Shown here one piece after another: positions 35,418 to 46,142 of a DNA stretch of 64,000 bases. The stretch is from the NCBI GenBank assembly GCA_941918925.1, contig OW799233.1, forward strand, positions 125,760,833 through 125,824,832, read 5' to 3'. A model generated the notes under the pieces. The model was not told where the DNA came from and made no database searches. It saw only the letters and a list, made by a program, of their open reading frames with translations. Every line of letters starts with the position of its first letter. Position 1 is the stretch's first letter. This DNA comes from Phyto melanocephala (Eukaryota > Arthropoda > Insecta > Diptera > Rhinophoridae). The translations under genes and the position numbers were made by a program.

Positions 35418-35806
35418 CACTCAAAGAAAAACCATGATTACGACATGATCACGACAGTCATATTATATTCTCTAAAGCAATATTTGGTTGTCGAAATAGT
35501 TATTTTTATTTTATTTCATCATATATTTTGTTACACCAATCAAGCATTTGTTTGAATTATATCATTTAATGTTTATATAAAAATTAATTAATTAAATTAA
35601 AAAAAGGTAAGTACAATTAATTTTTGTGTATGTTACAGCAAAAGACAAAAATTTGTCATACATATGATTATTGCTTGATACTTTAATTAAACATAATGAT
35701 AATGATAACTAACAATCAATATATGTTTTATCCACAATCATACAATTCAATTATTGTATGTTGCTCTTAGATCATGATTACCACAACCATGTTTTTTCTT
35801 TGCGTG
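35418..35806. mobile_element. MITE, CACnCAAAGAAAAA ends (copy 1)
   Basis: The left end CACTCAAAGAAAAACCATG is inverted at the right as CATGTTTTTTCTTTGCGTG. The inner sequence matches the copy at 50446-51135 (ATTTCATCATATATTTTGT, CAAGCATTTGTTTGA, GTATGTTACAGCAAAAGAC). Both flanks are TG. Confidence 0.75.
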
Positions 35807-36179
35807 TGCTGATTAAATATTATAGCGATAACTGTTTTAGTTATGGAGATAACACTGTGTATATTTTATCGTATGTAGCAGTGTCATTTACGTTTTTTTT
35901 ATTTATTTAAAAAGTAATAAAAACGCTCTCCTTAAAAATTTTGTTTTTGTAACATACGATATTTTCGTGCACAGGGGACGAAATGCATTTCGAAGTTATT
36001 ACATACATTTTTTCTATATATTCAGACTTATGCTTTCTAATACAGTTTCCACAATTTTTACAAATTAAACTATTAGGACAAACACACACAAAGCATTTTG
36101 CATTTTCTATTTAAACATTGAAAACATTTAATATTTTGTTTTTTTTTTTAAATTATATTACACAAATACTTATTAATAT

Positions 36180-36215
<36 letters not shown>

Positions 36216-36344
36216 CAATTTTTCATAAATTTTACAGCTTTTATAGAAATGTTCATCCACACATAAAAATCCACGCACATAAAAATAAATTTAAATGTAA
36301 AAAAACTTTGACAATATGGCGTTAAAAAGAAAACGAGCAAAAAG
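35807..36344. other. AT-rich stretch with a long T-run
   Basis: A run of about 35 T residues lies at 36181-36215. No gene recognised. Confidence 0.4.
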
Positions 36345-36600
36345 CAATCAGCTGGCCTTGTAACATCACCTGAAGTGAATTCGCCTTGGATGAAAGCTAA
36401 TTAAAGTTTTCTAAGGCACATTTATTCATCAGGTTGTCTTGTTTCGTAAGCTGATTATTTTTCTTCACTTATTTTAAATTTCAGCTGTCAAAGTCTATAG
36501 ATAAAAAACAATTTTCTCTCCACTCTTATTTATTTAAAATGTCAAACTTCATATATAAAAAATATAGACAAAAAAAATTCTCTCCGAACTGCAATTACCT
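36345..36600 (-). repeat. Interspersed repeat, CTCTCCGAA / GAATTCGCCTTG type
   Basis: The part 36400-36592, read on the minus strand, aligns with 49823-50005 (GTTCGGAGAGA at one end, AAGTTTGACA, AAATAAATAAGAG, CAGCTGAAA, TGATGAATAAATnTGCCTT). Its left flank contains GAATTCGCCTTGG, a box also seen in the MITE at 42498-42640. It is probably a non-autonomous DNA element. Confidence 0.55.
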
Positions 36601-38440
36601 GATGATTTAATATGACTTGATTCTACCAAAATTGGATAATATTGACATGTAGTTTTTATAGGATGGCGCTACAAGCTCGTGAAACATATTTATTACTAAA
36701 AGAAACTTTTCTTGGTCGTGTACTGTCCAGTTTTATTGATCAGAAAAGGGTTTCTAAATTGCATGATTTAACATCATTGGATATATTTGTATAGAGTTAT
36801 TTGAAGTCAAGGGCTTATTTCAAACATTTTAAATTTGAACTACCGATTACTTTGATTGCAGGAAGGTGGAATAACATTCATTTTTGTTTTTTTTGGTTTA
36901 TGTTTGACATTTGAGACGCTATACGCTCGAAAAAAAATTTTGAAATATTTAAAACTTACTTTCAAAATAGTGAGTCTTTAACGCAAACTGTAAGAAAATT
37001 ACGTGGACAATTATCGAGAAGAGATCAGCCTTCAGTTTAGTTTGCGCGTCAATTTGTGAAGCAAGTTCATCGAAAACATCGCTGTTTTGGCTAAGAATGT
37101 ACAACATCCATCAACAGCAACTGGTCATTGTTCTTAGAAACTGAACATTTTTCGCACTTTTTAGAGAAGAATTTTTCATAAATAAAATTGGGTTAATGGA
37201 GTGGGATGGGGTACTGCCGAGCCAGTTGTGGTAGTCATATAAATGATATTGTGCTCCATTCTCAAATAACAAAGTTCAACCTTTCAAATAAAACCAGAAA
37301 TTAAAAAAATAATCAGTACTTTTTTTACAGCCGATACAAATTTTAAATTTTAAATTTTTTTTGTATTTTTTAAATATTTTTAATTAATTTATATTTAATA
37401 TCAATTTATAAAAAAGTTTTATTTCTTTATTTATGAGAGTTCTTTAAAGACTGATAATGTGTCCTTAAATATTTTTCTTTCGATAAAATTCATTCTGTTA
37501 ATTATTTTCGATAAATTATTGTACAACAAATTTTGATTTCTCTATTCGAAAAAAAAGTCAGCTTATTTCAAAATCTGTCACGCTCCACAGTTTGCGTGAC
37601 TATAAAGGATACACTACAATTTTTTACTTTATAGAAGTATTTTTTTTTTGTCTGCAACATGAAATAATGCTTGAAAAATTTTTATTTCAACTAAATAAAT
37701 CAATCTAAACTTCTTTACATCTTGTTGCTAACAAATGTCCCATATATTTAGATTTCATTGTCCTTTCTTTGTATTATAGATTTTTTATTATATCATCTCC
37801 TTTTTTGTTTATTGTTCATTCACATATTTAATTTAAAATATATTGACATTTTTCGTTTTGCAATGACAGGCAGTAGCTGTTCCATGTTTATCATTTTAAA
37901 ATTTTTTTATTTTACTTCCTTGGCTTTATTGTTTGCGTGCAGTTGTGGGTGTGTTTCTTTTTGCAAAGTGTCATTATAAATATATTGTTTTTCTGTAATT
38001 CTTGTATGTTTATAAGTCGGATACTTTTCTTTCATGCTCTTATCCATGTTCTTACAGTCGTTCGTACATGTTGTCGGTGTTTCGTTGCTGATTTTTATTT
38101 TCATACATGTCAGTCATATAAGGATCCTTGTGGCAACATCCGTTTTATTGTCGTTGTTTTCGATTTTTACTTCGTTTGTTGTTGTTATTGTATTTGGTGT
38201 ATAACATACTAACACATACGTATAAGTAGTTGTGTGACAAAATTGAACAGTGTTTTGTGACAGGAACTTAAATTAATTTCGTTTTTCTTAGGTGACAACA
38301 CAAGTGAATTTAAATTTTAAAAAAAGAAATTGTTAGTTTGTACTAAAGATACGATTAATGGGTTGAAAAATTAAAAGATATTCGGTAGCATTTCTTTATA
38401 GTTGATAATATTTGTGATCGAAATACCAAGAATTATTTAA
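36601..38440. other. AT-rich intergenic stretch
   Basis: Open frames at 37758-37979 and 37937-38212 overlap and have no family character. No repeat was recognised. Confidence 0.4.
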
Positions 38441-38559
38441 TTTTATTAAAAACCAACGCCTGAAAATTTTGAATCGAAAAAAAAATCAGCCAAATTGCTT
38501 CAGCTGTTCTCTCGTGATACGATTACATACAGGGACCGTTACATTTTTATATATAAAGA
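38441..38559 (-). mobile_element. Helitron 5' end fragment H7
   Basis: On the minus strand it begins A|TCTTTATATATAAAAATG, then CCCTGTATGTAATCG and TATCACGAGAGAACAGCTGA, the usual opening of insect Helitrons. No 3' CTAG end could be matched, so the boundary at 38441 is approximate. Confidence 0.55.
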
Positions 38560-38967
38560 TGTTTAAAGCTTTATTCTTAGGTATCTCTCTTGTGTCTCAT
38601 TCACATAAACCTGCGACGTAAGAAAAACCCACAAGAAAAATACTAACGTTATCGGTAGCTTGGTGACATTATTATGGCCTCAAATCGTTAGATCAGAATA
38701 TCAAATAGGGCAAGAACTGTGAAGCACATAACGTCGTCTAGTTGTTACCGTATATTGTTGGCATTGTTGCCAGTTCTTGGTGACCGAAAAAGGCAAAATT
38801 CCGTATAAAAAAAGCGGAAAAGACACAAAAATTATAACAATTTCAAGGGAGATTTTATTAAAAATTTTGTCATTCACGTGGAAAAATATATCAGCAAGTG
38901 ACTGTAGTTTATCCAAAAAAGTATTCCTTATAATTGTTTTAAAATTATAAATTAGTTTAAATACAAA
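38560..38967. other. Intergenic spacer
   Basis: No gene or repeat recognised. Confidence 0.4.
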
Positions 38968-39750
38968 ACAAGTAGCAGTGCTATATTCGGCCGTGCCGAA
39001 TCTTATATACCCTTCACAACGTGTAGTCATGCAATAACAATTGTTTGTATCACCATTCATCCCATATAAAATACATGCATACGTACACGTTAGAATAAAT
39101 GTGGCATCGAATCCCAGCTGAGCCAAAAAAATTTTATTTTATTTTATTTAATATATTATTTATATTTTATTATATTTTTTATATTTTTTTTTAATTTTTT
39201 TTAAATTTTTTTAAAAAAATTTTTTAGAAAAATTTTTAAAAAATTTTTTAAAATTTTTTTTTTAAATATTTTTAAATTTTTTTTTTTTAGTTTTTTTTTA
39301 TTATTTTTTTTTTATTTTTAGTATTTTTTTTTTGTAATTTTTTTTGTTTGGTATGTTTTTTACATGTATGTATATATGTATGTTGTTGTTGTAATTGTGA
39401 AAAAAAACGAGGTGGTCGTGGTTTTTTGCTCATATTTCAGAAAGTTATGGGGCGATTGTGCTGAATTTCAATAGCGATTCATTCCTGGATATTTCCAAGA
39501 GATTGATAACATATACAGATCTGAGGAACATATAGTTGCTTCTAAAAGTTGATTTCAACCAACACACGGACAGACGGGCAGACGGACAGACGGATAGACG
39601 GACAGACGGTCAGGGCTTAATCGACTCCTCTATTCATAAGCTTTCAGAAAATATATACTTTATGGGGTCGGAAATGAAAATTGTAGAAATTACAAACGGA
39701 ATGACAAAGCTATATATACCCTTGTGCACCACAGGTGAAGGGTATAAAAA
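38968..39750 (+). mobile_element. CGGC-family element, full-length
   Basis: It starts ACAAGTAGCAGTGCTATATTCGGC with the hairpin ATTCGGCcgtGCCGAAT, then TATACCCTTCACAACGTG. The middle has GGCATCGAATCCCAGCTGAG and a 200-bp A/T homopolymer tract. The right part has ACGAGGTGGTCGTGG, a GACAGACGG microsatellite (39569-39609) and CACCACAGGTGAAGGGTATAAAAA. No protein is encoded. Confidence 0.85.
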
Positions 39751-41195
39751 GGTTGCTAAAAAGATTATTTGAATTAAATACTGACTTTTAGTCAAAGTTA
39801 AAGTTTTCTGTTAGTTTTAATCTAAATGTAATCAAAGTTTAAAAAGCGGCTGTGCAGGTATGTGCATCACAAGACAAGAACTTGAAATATGATTTCAAAT
39901 TTTATTTCTGAGTTCATATTTAATATATTTAACATATTCATATTTGCAATATTTAGAGAATTTCGTTTTACGAAATTTAATGAGGCACCATAGAGCCGAT
40001 TTGTGCCAACTCCTCACAAATAATTTATTTTAGAAATTGAACCAAAAAAAAAACTGTTAAAATTTTTAAAAACATACACAATAATAACTCCTGTTACTAA
40101 GTTTTCATTTAAATCGGTTTGAAAGGGAGTATATTTGTGTCATTAATGCTTCAAATTATGTTAAGATGTTTGCATTTACAATATTTGCAGAATGCCTTTT
40201 CGGCATTTTTTACATTCGCTTATCCTTTCTTTAAATTTTTGATTACGAGTCACCTTCTGCGAAATTTTCGGGGATATTTTTTATTAATTTTGCAAGATTT
40301 GTTGCTTACGACTTCTATTAAATGTCACTTTAGTACTATAATCCGGTAATTCCAAATAACAGATACACAATAAACACAAACATCTATTATTTGAACACGT
40401 AAAACTGATTATGTCTGTTTTTATAGCAAAGCAAAGCACTTTTCAATTTTAGAGTTGATTTTTATAAATAGATTTCCTTTAAAATAAAGACTTTTATATA
40501 ATTTCCGCGCTGTATAATTTATAAAGCACATCGGGTTCGTATATTAAGTTACAACAAATTATTATTCCAAACGATAGTGTTCATTGAACAAATATAGGCA
40601 AAATGTTTTTTAACTATAACTTCCTGTAAAGTTGTCAAAAAAAAAAAAAAAGTTAAAAATTGGTCGGAGGGTAGTTTTTAATTACGGGATTGCAATGGTG
40701 TTATTATTTTAATTTCAGCTTATGTCGACTTAAGCAGTTATTCCTTTTTGCTGCAGTTATTTTTATTTCAGATAATATTTGATCGATTTTTAGTTTTATA
40801 TATTTTTCCATTCATTTAAATTGTATATTTCCTATACCCCACTACACAATCTAACTAATCTACTGTGTAAGCTTGGTTTTTGTTGTTGTAAAACATGTAT
40901 ATAAGAACATTAGAGCGTACCACCTTACAAGTAAGTAAGATCCTAATCTGTTATATCAATTCTTTTTTTTCTCGAGAAGACGAAAATTTCCTCCATAGGC
41001 CATTGCCTTTAAGTATTTATTAGTATTTTCCCACTAGGTCTCAGGTTCTTCAACCCTTTTGTCCAACTCTTATATGTATGTTATTAAAATAATGTCGAGA
41101 AAGTTTTACGTTAACTATGTTTATTTTGTTGTTGTTGCGAAACGTTAAAGTCGACTTTTTAATTTTTCTTGCACAGTGGTCTTAAGGTGAATTCT
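39751..41195. other. AT-rich intergenic stretch
   Basis: Nothing coding or repeated was recognised. Confidence 0.4.
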
Positions 41196-41760
41196 TACAG
41201 GTCAAGGCAGATTAATAAGGTACTTGTATCCAATCAGCTGATTGTTTTTTTTATTTACAGTTTAGCACTGGTAAAAACTTTTTTCCAATAATTTGTCTGC
41301 ATCAGTCAATCTAGATTTTTTTTGATTTTGTTCTACACTGAACCAAAAAGGTACATAAATTCAAAAGAAAAATTCGTTGTTTCAAAGAAAAAGTGCAATA
41401 ATTTTGACCTTAGACACACTATTACTTAAACAAATTTTACATAATAAAGTTATTAACGTAATCATTAAAATAAACGAATGAATACGTTAAATTAAAGAAC
41501 AGGATTACTTTTTTTTTTTTAAGAAAAAAATTAAGAAATGGTTTTAAAGTACTGTTCATATGTTCGTTAACTCTTGTTTCGAATTTTAATGAATATTTTG
41601 CTTGAAACAACGTATTTTTACGTTAAGTCAAGGAATTTTTGCAAAAAAATCAATGAAATTAAGTCAACGAATAGGGTTCATTGAATTTATGTAAAATAAT
41701 TTTTTCAGTGTACAATAAATAACTCGCAGTTTTAGTTAGTTAACGTTATATGTAACTATA
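41196..41760 (+). repeat. Interspersed repeat (CAATCAGCTGATTG type) split by a MITE
   Basis: The parts 41210-41335 and 41713-41750 are continuous in the related copy at 50240-50410 (CAATCAGnTGATTGTTTTT, AATAATTTGTCT, TTCTACAATAAATA, GCAGTTTTA). The break coincides exactly with the MITE at 41336-41710. Confidence 0.7.
41336..41710. mobile_element. 375-bp MITE with TA target duplication
   Basis: It begins CACTGAACCAAAAAGG...TACATAAATTC and ends with the inverse, TGAATTTATGTAAAATA...TTTTCAGTG. TA precedes (41334-41335) and follows (41711-41712). The paralogous repeat at about 50372-50387 reads TTCTACAATAAATA without the insert, giving an empty-site comparison. The TA target and CACTG-like end fit the Tc1/mariner group. 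Confidence 0.85.
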
Positions 41761-42497
41761 AAAGAATATAATAAAAAGTTTTTACTTCGAAGCTTCAAGA
41801 AACAAATTGTTCGACTTATGCAGACATATGTAAAAAAAAAAACAAAATGTGAAGAAGTCTTGTGTTTGTTTCCGCGATGCACATACATTACGAATATGCC
41901 TTGTTAAAGGTTAAATAAATAATCAATCCAGCTGATGGCAAGCGTAACTGTCAAATGTTTATTATGTTTGTTTTTTTAAGGAAATGAATATATAATACAT
42001 AAAACAAAAAAAAAATTTCGTTAAATTTTGTTTGAAGTCTCCAAATGTTTTAAGGCATATTCGAATTTAGTTTTATTGCTTAATCTACTGGCAGCCTACA
42101 TGCCAGATCGAACACCAGATGCGAAATTGAAAATATCATTGCGATTTAAAGTCATTGAAATTGAATTCCCGCAGAATACGCATTAATAATCCTACTCATG
42201 AGCACCTCTACCGATTCATTTAAGCCATATTGTAGTAGTTTCCAAGAGAATGTTCTCTTCCTTAAAAGTTTTCGCAGCAATTGTTCTCAGTGCTCAGTGG
42301 AAAACTTATTGTAATATGTTTGATTTAATAAAATTTTACTAAAAAAAGAATACATATTTGTGAAACATAAAATGGTGCAAAAACAACAAATATACATAAA
42401 TTTGATACTTTTGTTATCGAAAAAGTACATTTAAGTTAGTTTTTTAATACTGAAACCATAATCTCATTTAACATCTCTGTTTTAATAAATGAAATCT
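41761..42497. other. AT-rich intergenic stretch
   Basis: Nothing recognised. Confidence 0.4.
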
Positions 42498-42640
42498 AGG
42501 CGAATTCAACAAATTTTGATAAAATGCCTCCTCATCAGCTGGGCTGATAATTTCACCTGTATGAATTCGCCTTGCCTTGGGTAATCTTGTCCAAACAGCT
42601 GATAGAAAAGCTTAATGTCAAAATTTGTTGAATTCACCTT
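42498..42640. mobile_element. Small palindromic MITE
   Basis: AGGCGAATTCAACAAATTTTGA at 42498 is inverted at 42618-42640 as TCAAAATTTGTTGAATTCACCTT. In the middle are two CAGCTG boxes and a further GAATTCGCCTTG. The 143-bp unit can fold almost entirely on itself. No clear target duplication. Confidence 0.75.
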
Positions 42641-44397
42641 GAATTTATTTATTTATGCAGGGTTAGAAAATTACATATTCGTTTCGGTATTAAACCAATA
42701 ACTTAATTGTATTTCTTTGATAACAAATGTACTAAATTTGTTTATATTTATTGTTTTTATGAGTTTAAAAATATATGTTTATCGATTATTTTTATACCAA
42801 ATAAACGAATTCGCCTTGACAGAAAACATCTACTTAAAAGTTGCTCCTTGTAACAATTCTCCGTTGCCTAAACATGTATGAATATACCTTGATTCGAAGG
42901 TATACGGTGCAATTTTTTCTGGTACGGTTTAATGTACATACTAAAACATTTGCTGTTATATGAACAACTATTTTTTAATATATTTTTTTATTAAATTCTT
43001 TTACAAAGAAAAGGAAAACAAAAATAAAACTAAATAAAAAATATTATTTAGGTTGTATTACCAGCTGCTTAACAAATTTATAGTAATAAATCATTTTTGT
43101 TGTTTGTTATTTTCTCCTTTCGTTTATAAGCTGATTGTGGTACAAATAACAAGAGACGTTATATAAAAAGTATGTAATAAAAATTATAATAAAATAAAGA
43201 AGAATATGTCATGCCAAGTCATCAATAAAAAACAGAAAAAATTAAAATGCAGAGTAAGAAAAGCAACTAAATGAATTAAGTTTAAAAAATGCCGCTGATT
43301 GTTTAAGTATTATTATAAACGAATTATAACAAAAAAACATACTCTTTACTAATAACATTGTCGTATCTTAAATTTTAGGCAAATCTAAATTAAATACTAA
43401 AACACATTAAACTTTTCCAACAAAGTCTTAAACAAAACTTAAAAATTCAAAAGGTTGTTATGCATTTGGTTTGAGTTCAGTGTTGCCGCTTTATGTGTAT
43501 CACATATCACATGTAGTTTTTATTTTCATGTGTAGTCCATGTTAGTCATGTGTTAATTCAAATTTTTTTTGAACACTTATTTTTATTTATTTTCATTTTC
43601 CAAATTCAAATAAAACAGATATCATGCACATGTAATCTTATTTTTTTCACTGAAACGATTTTGCACCTTATATTTAAATACCAAGTATTTGTCAGTTTTT
43701 TTTTTAAATATTACAGATTCAATGCTGCAGACATTAGATAGATAACCCGAATACTAAAAATTATTTTGAATTTTTGTCGTACGTTTTCGCTATTTTGATT
43801 TCATTTAAGCTACTTTTTCAATCCGAAAAGCCAGTTTTATAAGAATTAAGACAAAAAGTTATGAATATATATATTTAAAACAGATTATTCCCTTTTGAAT
43901 GAATGAAATTTGAATTAGTGAATCTTAGTATTAATTTTCATATTTTTGTTGAATATTTAATTTCACCTATCAAATGACAATTCATAATTCAACATGTTCA
44001 TATTCTTCTTTATTCGTAATACATTTTTCGTTATGCTTTCAATATCCATCCTTTGGCTGGAATTATTAAAAACAAGGTTGTATTTACATTTTTATTTATA
44101 TAAGTCCATCTAGGTGATAGACACTGAACAATGAATTCTTGAATGTCATTAACACCGTGCCATGTGTGTTATAATTATATATTTATATTAATAATTTAAT
44201 TGTAACATAAATAGGAATTTTAAGTTACATGTAGTATAACGATAAAGAGTGCTGATGATGAAATCGTAGCTGATTTCGAAAATGCATTCCACTCGGCTAA
44301 TATCGGAAATAATTTTTAGAAAGAATATTCCTAAAAATGGTTACAATTTAATTTAATTTGAATTATAAAAATTAAATTCCTATTATTTATTATAATA
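42641..44397. other. AT-rich intergenic stretch
   Basis: A half-copy of the GAATTCGCCTTG box is at 42809-42820. No gene recognised. Confidence 0.4.
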
Positions 44398-45848
44398 CTA
44401 GCTGACCTGGTAAACGTTGTTTTGCCATATAAGTTACTGCTAGGAAATATTTTTTTAATTCAATAAAAATAACTTACTTTCTCTGAGTACATTAAAAAAA
44501 AAAACGTAACCCATATGTGTTCTACGGTATGCAGATCTATCTTAGTTTAAAATTGAATCGAAGTCGTTACTTTAATTAGGTGGTGCATAAATTGTCCCTT
44601 AGGGTGAGTCACCCTAAATACTTAGGAGTATGAAAAATAAATGTTGACTGATTATTAAACGTTTATTTCTGCATTGGCTGAACTATAAATTGTGTACAAT
44701 TTGAAGAAAAATACTACAAAAATATCGATGCAAGTTCATAATTAAAACAAGTAAGAGCGCTATATTCGGCCGTGCCGAATCTTATATATCCTTCACAACG
44801 TGTAGTCATGCAATAACAGTAGTTTGTATTACCATTCATCCCATATGAAATACGTACATACATATAAAAAACATACATACATAAAAACATCTCATTGTAA
44901 AATTATATACGTATGTATGTTAAAAAAAATAAAAAAAAAAATTAAAAAAAAAATTTAAAAAAAAAATTTAAAAAAAAAAATTAAAAAAAAAAATTAAAAA
45001 AAAATAATTAAAATATATACAATAAATATCAAACAAAAAAAATAAAAAAAAAATTTAAAAAAAATATAAATAATATATTAAATAAAAAAAAAAAAAAATA
45101 AAAAAAAAAATTTTAAAAAAAATTTAAAAAAAATAAAAAAAAAATTTTTTTGGCTCAGCTGGGATTCGATGCCACGTTTTCTCTAACCATTATACACGTT
45201 TGTATGTGTGTATGTTGTTGTTGTAATGTTGTTTTTGTGAAAAAAAAATCGAGGTGGTCGTGGGTTTTTGCTTATATCTCAGTTGTTTATGTACCGATGT
45301 TTCTGATTTTCAATACCGATCTACTCCCGAATATTTCTGATATTTCAATAGCGGGTCCAACCTATGTCGGGGGGCTTCAAAAATTTGATTTCAACATACA
45401 CACGGACAGACGGTCAGACGGACAGACTGACAGAGCTAAATCGACTCCCCTATTCATAAGCTTTCAGAAAATATATACTTTATGGGGTCGGAAATGAAAA
45501 TTGTAGAAATTTCACACGGAATGACAAACCTATATATACCCTTTTTCACTGTGTGAAGGGTATAAAAAGTGGGCGTTAAAGTAGGCGTGGTAAAAAATAG
45601 TATCCTATTAATCCAACCATAGTCTTAGTTAGAAATATTATGTAAAAATTTCGAGAAGATCGGTCCAGAAGTCTGGCCTCACTGGGGGGGGGCGTGAAAA
45701 AAGGAGTGGCGTTGAGGAGTATGAAAAATAAATGCTGACCGATTCTCAGACCCACCCGATATGCACACAAAATTTCATAAAAATCGGTCGAGTCATTTAG
45801 GAGGAGTTTAATCACAAACATGACGACACGAGAATTTTATATATTAGA
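44398..45848 (-). mobile_element. Helitron-like element H5, interrupted
   Basis: On the minus strand it starts TCTAATATATAAAATTCTCGTG, a standard insect Helitron opening, and ends CCAGGTCAGCTAG|T. The inner sequence has GACCGATCTTCTCG and GGTGGGTCTGAGAATCGG. A plus-strand CGGC-family element (44747-45567) is inserted in it. Its own short repeat GGAGTATGAAAAATAAATG appears on both sides of the insertion, at 44623 and 45716. Confidence 0.75.
44747..45567 (+). mobile_element. CGGC-family element inserted in H5
   Basis: It starts ACAAGTAAGAGCGCTATATTCGGC and ends TGTGAAGGGTATAAAAA. The central A-rich tract (44925-45145) alternates short A-runs with AATT. The right half is a subfamily variant (TCAGTTGTTTATGTACCGATG in place of TCAGAAAGTTATGGGGCG), shared with the copy at 58564-59306. 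Confidence 0.83.
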
Positions 45849-46142
45849 CTAGCACACAGACTTCGTAGTGCAAAAAAGAAAATAAAAAATCAATTAGAAT
45901 TAATTTAAATCAGTGATAAGTACATTGCTTTTATTGTAATGCTCTGTGGTAAACAAATATTCAAAATGAATGCAGTGTTCACTAAAATGGCTATAACTCA
46001 TGTACCGATACACATACCGAGACCGTTTCAAAACCTTGGTATTGACGTCACCTTACATATGAACCTTGCAGAAACAATCGGGTCACGTATTCCAGAGAAC
46101 ATCAATTACTAACACAATGCAACATATTTTTATATATATAGA
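45849..46142 (-). mobile_element. Helitron-like element H6, tandem with H5
   Basis: On the minus strand it starts A|TCTATATATATAAAAATATG and ends GTCTGTGTGCTAG. The very next base is the T of the TC that opens H5, so the two Helitrons lie head to tail with no spacer. Confidence 0.65.

Noticed and set aside
37758..38212. Two overlapping plus-strand frames as a membrane protein gene
   Set aside because: Hydrophobic composition follows from T-rich DNA; no family motif, start context or splice partner is visible.
39536..39772. Repeated open frames rich in TDRRADGQTDRR at 39536, 55682, 57262, 58445 and 59982
   Set aside because: All fall in the same place in CGGC-family copies and translate the GACAGACGG microsatellite; they are repeat-derived, not genes.
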